From positions 31,963 to 95,962 of the forward strand of contig DCXL01000002.1 in the NCBI GenBank assembly GCA_002328415.1: a stretch of 64,000 bases of DNA. The letters are read 5' to 3'. The position numbers and the translations under genes were made by a program. The notes under the pieces are model-generated. The model searched no databases. It was given only the letters and a program-made list of their open reading frames with translations, and was not told the origin of the DNA. This stretch comes from Micavibrio sp. UBA2137. Lineage in GTDB: Bacteria; Pseudomonadota; Alphaproteobacteria; Micavibrionales; Micavibrionaceae. Each line of letters opens with the position of its first letter. Positions within the stretch are counted from its first letter, which is position 1. Positions 59,988 to 64,000 of the stretch are shown here, one piece after another.

Positions 59988-61184
59988 TTAGCTGATAATG
60001 CAAGAAGCGGGAGCGAATTGGCTTGTACCGCCAAAATTCTCTGCCGCATTATTGATCGCTTGGCAGGTCTCTGAATCACCACGCGCAACCGCACGATTAA
60101 ATTCAGCCTCCATTGCCTCATTACGAATAACAGTCTGTCTATACTCCATAGCGCTTCGCATTGCGCTTTCGCTTACAGCGGCTGAGCGAGATGAATTGGC
60201 CTGACCATGAGACAGTGACGCGCACAAGCTACCAGGCATATGTTCTGGACGTGCCCCGCCTAAGAAACAGCTTCCAGCAGGATTGGTTGTTCCCGTTTTT
60301 AAACCGACAACATTCGCCTCTTCAGCAAAAGCTTCGCGGAAACGGAAAAGATGATTTGTCGCATTTTTGCGCACAGATCCAAGCATATATGTACGGTGAC
60401 CCGTGACTTGCTCAATTTCTGGATAATGGTTGAGCGTATGCCATGCCATACGGAACAAATCCTCGGCACAGGTTACGTTTGTCGCATTAAGGCGCTCTGC
60501 CTCTGGATTTGTAACGCCATCCACACGTGAAGGTAGACCGCTTGGGTTAATCAGGAACGTTCCGCGCATGTGCAATTCTTCGGCCTTTTCATTGGCCGCA
60601 CGCATAAAACGATCAACGTCGCCTCCCCCAATATGACGGGCAAGCGCATTGGCCATGCCGTTGCGTGAGCCAACCATCATCGCCTCCAGGGCTTCCCCGG
60701 CAGTAACTTGCCGCACATTTGAAGCTCTGTTTAAAACAGCGTCTGTGCTGGAAACATCAATCGGGGTATTTGAATTAAATGCACGCCCATCAAGAGTTTG
60801 ACCAATACGCATACGATCTACAGTAACAAGTGCAGTCATATTCTTTGCAATAGAAGCCGTGTCACGTGCCATTGTCAGTTCTGAATCTGTAATTTCACCC
60901 ATAAGCAGGATGCGTGCATCTTCTGACATATCCGCACCAATTCCTAATGGGGTAACAGTGCGCTGTAAGTCGTAGCGAATACCAGGTTCGCGAAGTTGTG
61001 GACGTGATGATGTCAGTGAAAGCGTCGTTGTTGAGGGAAGAGGTGTCGGTGTAAATACAGGAACATCCTGAGCGCGCGCCACACTTCCACCCTCGCCCAA
61101 AGCAAAAGAACGGCTATTCATCGCAACTGCTGCTGCGCCTAAGCCTATTAAAAAACTACGTCTGTTAATAGAAACGTCGACCAT
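59988..61184 (-). CDS. S11-family D,D-carboxypeptidase-like protein with Tat signal
   Basis: The 398-residue protein carries the three penicillin-binding motifs: Ser111-Ile-Ala-Lys114, Ser173-Arg-Asn175 and Lys296-Thr-Gly298. It should trim the terminal D-Ala from peptidoglycan stem peptides in the periplasm. The N-terminus has NRRSFLIGLGAAAVA, a twin-arginine signal, rather than a Sec signal. The C-terminus lacks a clear amphipathic membrane anchor, and the long segment between Lys114 and the SRN motif includes extra polar residues. It converges with gmk. Confidence 0.88.
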   Translation of the reverse strand: MVDVSINRRSFLIGLGAAAVAMNSRSFALGEGGSVARAQDVPVFTPTPLPSTTTLSLTSSRPQLREPGIRYDLQRTVTPLGIGADMSEDARILLMGEITDSELTMARDTASIAKNMTALVTVDRMRIGQTLDGRAFNSNTPIDVSSTDAVLNRASNVRQVTAGEALEAMMVGSRNGMANALARHIGGGDVDRFMRAANEKAEELHMRGTFLINPSGLPSRVDGVTNPEAERLNATNVTCAEDLFRMAWHTLNHYPEIEQVTGHRTYMLGSVRKNATNHLFRFREAFAEEANVVGLKTGTTNPAGSCFLGGARPEHMPGSLCASLSHGQANSSRSAAVSESAMRSAMEYRQTVIRNEAMEAEFNRAVARGDSETCQAINNAAENFGGTSQFAPASCIIS

Positions 61185-61213
61185 TATTTCCCTGTAACTC
61201 TTACTCAGTAACG

Positions 61214-62059
61214 CTATTTAATATTATCGGCCAGTGTCAAAAATTCCTCTACAGTCAAATTTTCTGCACGAGCGGATAAAGGTATATCATAATTTGACAT
61301 AATATTGCAATAGTTTTTTAAGCTTGAGCGTAGCATTTTTCGTCTTTGCTGAAAGGCCAGCGCGGTGACATGCTCAACTGTTGCAAAGTCAGGATTTAAA
61401 TATAGCTGATTCTTTATCGAAAAGACAACCACTGATGAGGTCACCTTTGGAGGCGGATAGAAAACAGTAGGTGCTAAATCGAACGCAATATGAGGCTGTG
61501 TAAGCCATTGCGACATAATACTGAGGCGACCATAAGCCTTTGTATTAACTGGTGCAACGATGCGCTGTGCGACCTCCTTTTGGAACATCAGCACCATTTT
61601 TTCAATGGATGCACCTTGCGCATGAATAAGTTTAAGCCAGTTCATCAAAAGCGGTGTTGCAATATTATAGGGTAGATTGGCAACGATGGTAAACGGCTTG
61701 CCCTCTGTCAGCGCCAAGAGGTCGGTTTCGAGCGCATCACCCTCATATATGTGCAAACGCCCATTGGCGGCCCTCTCAAGTCCTTTAAGAGCCTCAATAG
61801 CTCGACTATCGCGCTCAATGGCAATCACTTTACTGGCCTTTGTATCCAACAAAGCGCGTGTCAATCCGCCCGGCCCTGGTCCAATTTCAATGACGATTTT
61901 GTCAGTTAGGGCGCCTGCCGCACGTGCAATTTTGTCGGTCACATTACTATCAAAGATAAAATTTTGACCCAATGATTTTTTGGGCATAAGGCCATGTGCC
62001 TCAACCACCTCTCTTAAGGGTGGCAGTTGAGAGCTGTCAAAATCATGTGCGTTAGACAC
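61214..62059 (-). CDS. rsmA: 16S rRNA dimethyladenosine transferase
   Basis: The 281-residue methyltransferase dimethylates two adjacent adenines in the 3' end of 16S rRNA. Motifs are KKSLGQNFIFDSNVTDKIA, the SAM-binding EIGPGPGGLTRALL and the catalytic NLPYN in IVANLPYNIATPLL. I chose the GTG at 62059 because it overlaps the surA stop by eight bases and gives the family-like start LPPLREVVEAHGL; longer starts run far into surA. surA followed by rsmA is a common order. Confidence 0.93.
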   Translation of the reverse strand: MSNAHDFDSSQLPPLREVVEAHGLMPKKSLGQNFIFDSNVTDKIARAAGALTDKIVIEIGPGPGGLTRALLDTKASKVIAIERDSRAIEALKGLERAANGRLHIYEGDALETDLLALTEGKPFTIVANLPYNIATPLLMNWLKLIHAQGASIEKMVLMFQKEVAQRIVAPVNTKAYGRLSIMSQWLTQPHIAFDLAPTVFYPPPKVTSSVVVFSIKNQLYLNPDFATVEHVTALAFQQRRKMLRSSLKNYCNIMSNYDIPLSARAENLTVEEFLTLADNIK

Positions 62060-63026
62060 GCGACTCGATAAAGGCTGTCGATTTAAGATCTTGCAAATAA
62101 CCACGCGCTTGCCGTGAGAGACGCTTATTTCCAATGGATTGCATCACTGCTTCACGGTCTGGCAAACCTGCCTGATCAAGAACACGGGTGTTGCGCAGGA
62201 GCAAAATATGATAGCCCGTCGCACTGCGCACGGGTGAAGAAATAGAACCTTTGCCCATTTGTTTGAGAGCGTTTTCAATTTCCTTTTCAACTTGAACGCC
62301 CTGTACCCAACCCATATCACCGCCTTTTTCGGCTCCTGCGGCTTGTGAAAATTGAACGGCCAATGCGCCAAATTTTTCTGGTGATTGTTGTACCTGCTGA
62401 TAAATCTTTTGTGCAGATTGCCTCACACGCGCTTCTTCATCAGGGTTAGCCACGCTCAAGAAAATTTCAGACACAAGATATTGTTGTGCACCAATGGTTT
62501 GTTCTAAACGCGCCATTTCCGCATCAATATCAGCGTCAGATATTTGAACGCGCGGGCGCACTTGGGACGCAACAACTTTACCCCATGCGACCTCGGCCTC
62601 AATCTGGTCGAAAAGTGTTGAGAGTTTCAATCCACTCTGTTTTATCATGCCTGTAAATTGTTCGGCTGTGATGTTGTTTTGCTGTGCAAGCGTTGCAAGC
62701 CCCGCTTGTTTTTCTTCTTCGCTCACAGTAATTCCCAAGCGGTTCGCCTCTTGCATCTTGATTTGTTCATCAATCAGCATATCCAGCACTTGGGGCTCAA
62801 AGCGACTGCGGGCCTCTTTATTATCTGGCAAGCCCGATGCACGCAAAATCAGGTCCACGCGGTCATTCACATCGGAAAATGTAATGGCACGATTATTGAC
62901 AACCGCGGCTATCCCGTTGCTACGCGCTTGTGCCTCATGCACTGAAACAGCACTCATAGCCAAGATGGCGACTAAAAACGTTGCAATCCAAATTTTAGAA
63001 AATTTCTGTAACATATGTCTCATCAT
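62052..63026 (-). CDS. surA: SurA-like periplasmic peptidyl-prolyl isomerase/chaperone
   Basis: The 324-residue protein has a signal peptide (MLQKFSKIWIATFLVAILAM, cleavage near EAQA), a SurA N-terminal domain (IAAVVNNRAITFSDVNDRVD) and a parvulin domain with GGDMGWVQGVQVEKEIENAL and GYHILLLRNTRV. SurA assists folding of outer-membrane proteins, presumably including TolC and LptD in this cell. ATGs at 63026, 63023 and 63014 are all possible; starts further upstream would overlap the preceding gene. Confidence 0.9.
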   Translation of the reverse strand: MMRHMLQKFSKIWIATFLVAILAMSAVSVHEAQARSNGIAAVVNNRAITFSDVNDRVDLILRASGLPDNKEARSRFEPQVLDMLIDEQIKMQEANRLGITVSEEEKQAGLATLAQQNNITAEQFTGMIKQSGLKLSTLFDQIEAEVAWGKVVASQVRPRVQISDADIDAEMARLEQTIGAQQYLVSEIFLSVANPDEEARVRQSAQKIYQQVQQSPEKFGALAVQFSQAAGAEKGGDMGWVQGVQVEKEIENALKQMGKGSISSPVRSATGYHILLLRNTRVLDQAGLPDREAVMQSIGNKRLSRQARGYLQDLKSTAFIESRV

Positions 63027-63069
63027 AATGGGTTTTGAAGGTCTGACAAGGCTTTTACAGCAAGTATAT

Positions 63070-64000
63070 TCATGCATTTGCAGAGTGTGCAGAATCGATA
63101 CCGCGCTGTCCTTTTGCAAAGATTTTTAAATATTGTGGGACAATCAAGGCGTGCCCCGTTGGTGTAATGCCCAAATCAGTCAGCGACAATTGCCCTTCCT
63201 GTAAAATATTAGGTGTTTGTAGTGATCGCACCTGATCAACTGTTAAAAGTGGCGCACCTGGCAAAAGCTGCAAGAAAAAGGCCTGTATTTTTGCAAGCCA
63301 GAAAGGCAAGCGCACAAGTGGGCGCCATCTGTTTGTTGCCTCAAATATAATGCCATAAATACGGGCAAAGCCCATCTTTTCAGGACCTGCGAGACTGTAA
63401 ACACGGCCCTGATGCACTTCATCCCCAAACACAACGTTATGAACGGCTTGCGCCACATCATTGACATAGACAGGTTGCATCACAGGTTTATCACCCCCAA
63501 TAAGCGGCAGGAATGGCAAGAAACGCATCATAGCGGCAAAGCGATTGAAAAATTCATCCTCTGCTCCAAAGACAACGGAGGGGCGCAAGATAGTGGCCTT
63601 CTCAAAATGACTCAGCACCTTCTCCTCGCCTTTAAGCTTACTTTTTGCGTATTTTGAGCCCGCGCTGTTCACGCCTAGTGCCGAGATATGAGTAAAACGC
63701 GCAACATTATGTTTGCGGCAGGCCTTGGCAATCGTACTTGGCAAATCCGTATGAATTTTTTTAAAACTGTTTTTGCCCTTCTCGTACAAAATGCCAACGC
63801 AATTCACAACCATGTCACAGCCCTCAATCATATTTTCAATTGAGGCTTGCGAATAATCACACATGACAGGAACAATTTGTCCGACATCACCATAGGGTCT
63901 CAGGAAATAAGCGCTTTGCGGTGTGCGCGTAGCAATCTTGATACGCACGCCTTCACGGGCAAGTTTTTGGACAATATAGCGCCCTAAGAAACCTGTCCCA
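63070..64000 (-). CDS. NDUFA9-like NAD(P)-binding protein, 5' end outside the window
   Basis: The frame runs off the right edge on the minus strand; the visible part begins GTGFLGRYIVQKLAREGVRI, a Rossmann-type nucleotide-binding loop. The rest has CDMVVNCVGILYEKG, ARFTHISALGVN and SKYAKSKLKGEEKV, followed by a C-terminal substrate region. This atypical SDR group is related to the mitochondrial complex I accessory subunit NDUFA9 and occurs in many alphaproteobacteria. Its role may be in respiratory complex I assembly or lipid or sugar metabolism; the sequence does not decide. Its start lies beyond 64000. Confidence 0.85.
   Translation of the reverse strand, partial: GTGFLGRYIVQKLAREGVRIKIATRTPQSAYFLRPYGDVGQIVPVMCDYSQASIENMIEGCDMVVNCVGILYEKGKNSFKKIHTDLPSTIAKACRKHNVARFTHISALGVNSAGSKYAKSKLKGEEKVLSHFEKATILRPSVVFGAEDEFFNRFAAMMRFLPFLPLIGGDKPVMQPVYVNDVAQAVHNVVFGDEVHQGRVYSLAGPEKMGFARIYGIIFEATNRWRPLVRLPFWLAKIQAFFLQLLPGAPLLTVDQVRSLQTPNILQEGQLSLTDLGITPTGHALIVPQYLKIFAKGQRGIDSAHSANA

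Noticed and set aside
1..64000. Mobile elements, prophage or integrated plasmid
   Set aside because: No transposase, integrase, phage structural gene or terminal repeats were seen, and the tRNA-Arg gene is not followed by an integrase or a duplicated 3' end.

Overview
The window looks like chromosomal DNA of a moderately AT-rich alphaproteobacterium. This rests on gene content: a ctaC-ctaD-ctaB-small ORF-ctaG-ctaE-DUF983-surf1 oxidase cluster, a GST-like FtsZ-binding protein (FzlA type), an IalB-type periplasmic protein, an ECF sigma/ChrR pair, a PleC/DivL-like cytosolic PAS kinase, HolC, and an NDUFA9-type dehydrogenase. The genus cannot be fixed from the sequence. Micavibrio-like or other deep alphaproteobacterial lineages are possible, but this is inference only. 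No insertion sequences, prophage, CRISPR array or rRNA operon were seen.

Layout. 1-9.4 kb: the 3' end of a large RTX/lectin type I secretion substrate, a tiny PLDc_N membrane protein, a sugar-phosphate transferase, a lipoprotein, a Kef-type antiporter, tRNA-Arg(CCG), a CBS protein, an ABC ATPase and a hydrolase. 9.5-15.6 kb: the complete aa3-type cytochrome c oxidase structural and assembly cluster. 15.6-28.9 kb: M23 endopeptidase, IalB-like protein, ECF sigma/anti-sigma pair, acetoacetyl-CoA synthetase, DsbD with a redoxin, a PAS histidine kinase behind a perfect FNR/FixK-type box, an SDR, FzlA, cytochrome b561. 29-42.1 kb: uppP, then a complete type I secretion system (HlyD, ABC ATPase, TolC) next to its probable substrate, a 2233-residue repeat adhesin. 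42.1-43.35 kb: a 1.25-kb non-coding region with a perfect DnaA box and a candidate structured RNA. 43.35-49.3 kb: mlaA-mlaC, lptF-lptG, pepA-holC. 49.4-53.8 kb: a dotM-unknown-dotL cluster, i.e. a type IVB (Dot/Icm-like) coupling complex without other Dot/Icm genes nearby. 53.8-64 kb: argS, small membrane and hydrolase genes, a glycosyltransferase, an ArsR regulator, an SDR, gmk, a Tat-exported D,D-carboxypeptidase-like protein, rsmA, surA and the truncated NDUFA9-like gene.

Much of the window serves the cell envelope: surface adhesins and their exporter, lipid transport (Mla, Lpt), peptidoglycan enzymes (M23, S11, UppP), outer-membrane chaperoning (SurA) and a secretion coupling complex. The most unusual parts are the isolated dotM-X-dotL cluster with an unrecognised middle protein, the adhesin whose last bridge module is split by a roughly 170-residue inserted domain, and the probable non-coding RNA beside the adhesin gene. 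Several starts were moved downstream of the longest reading frame where a ribosome binding site, signal peptide or neighbour overlap favoured it; these are noted per gene.
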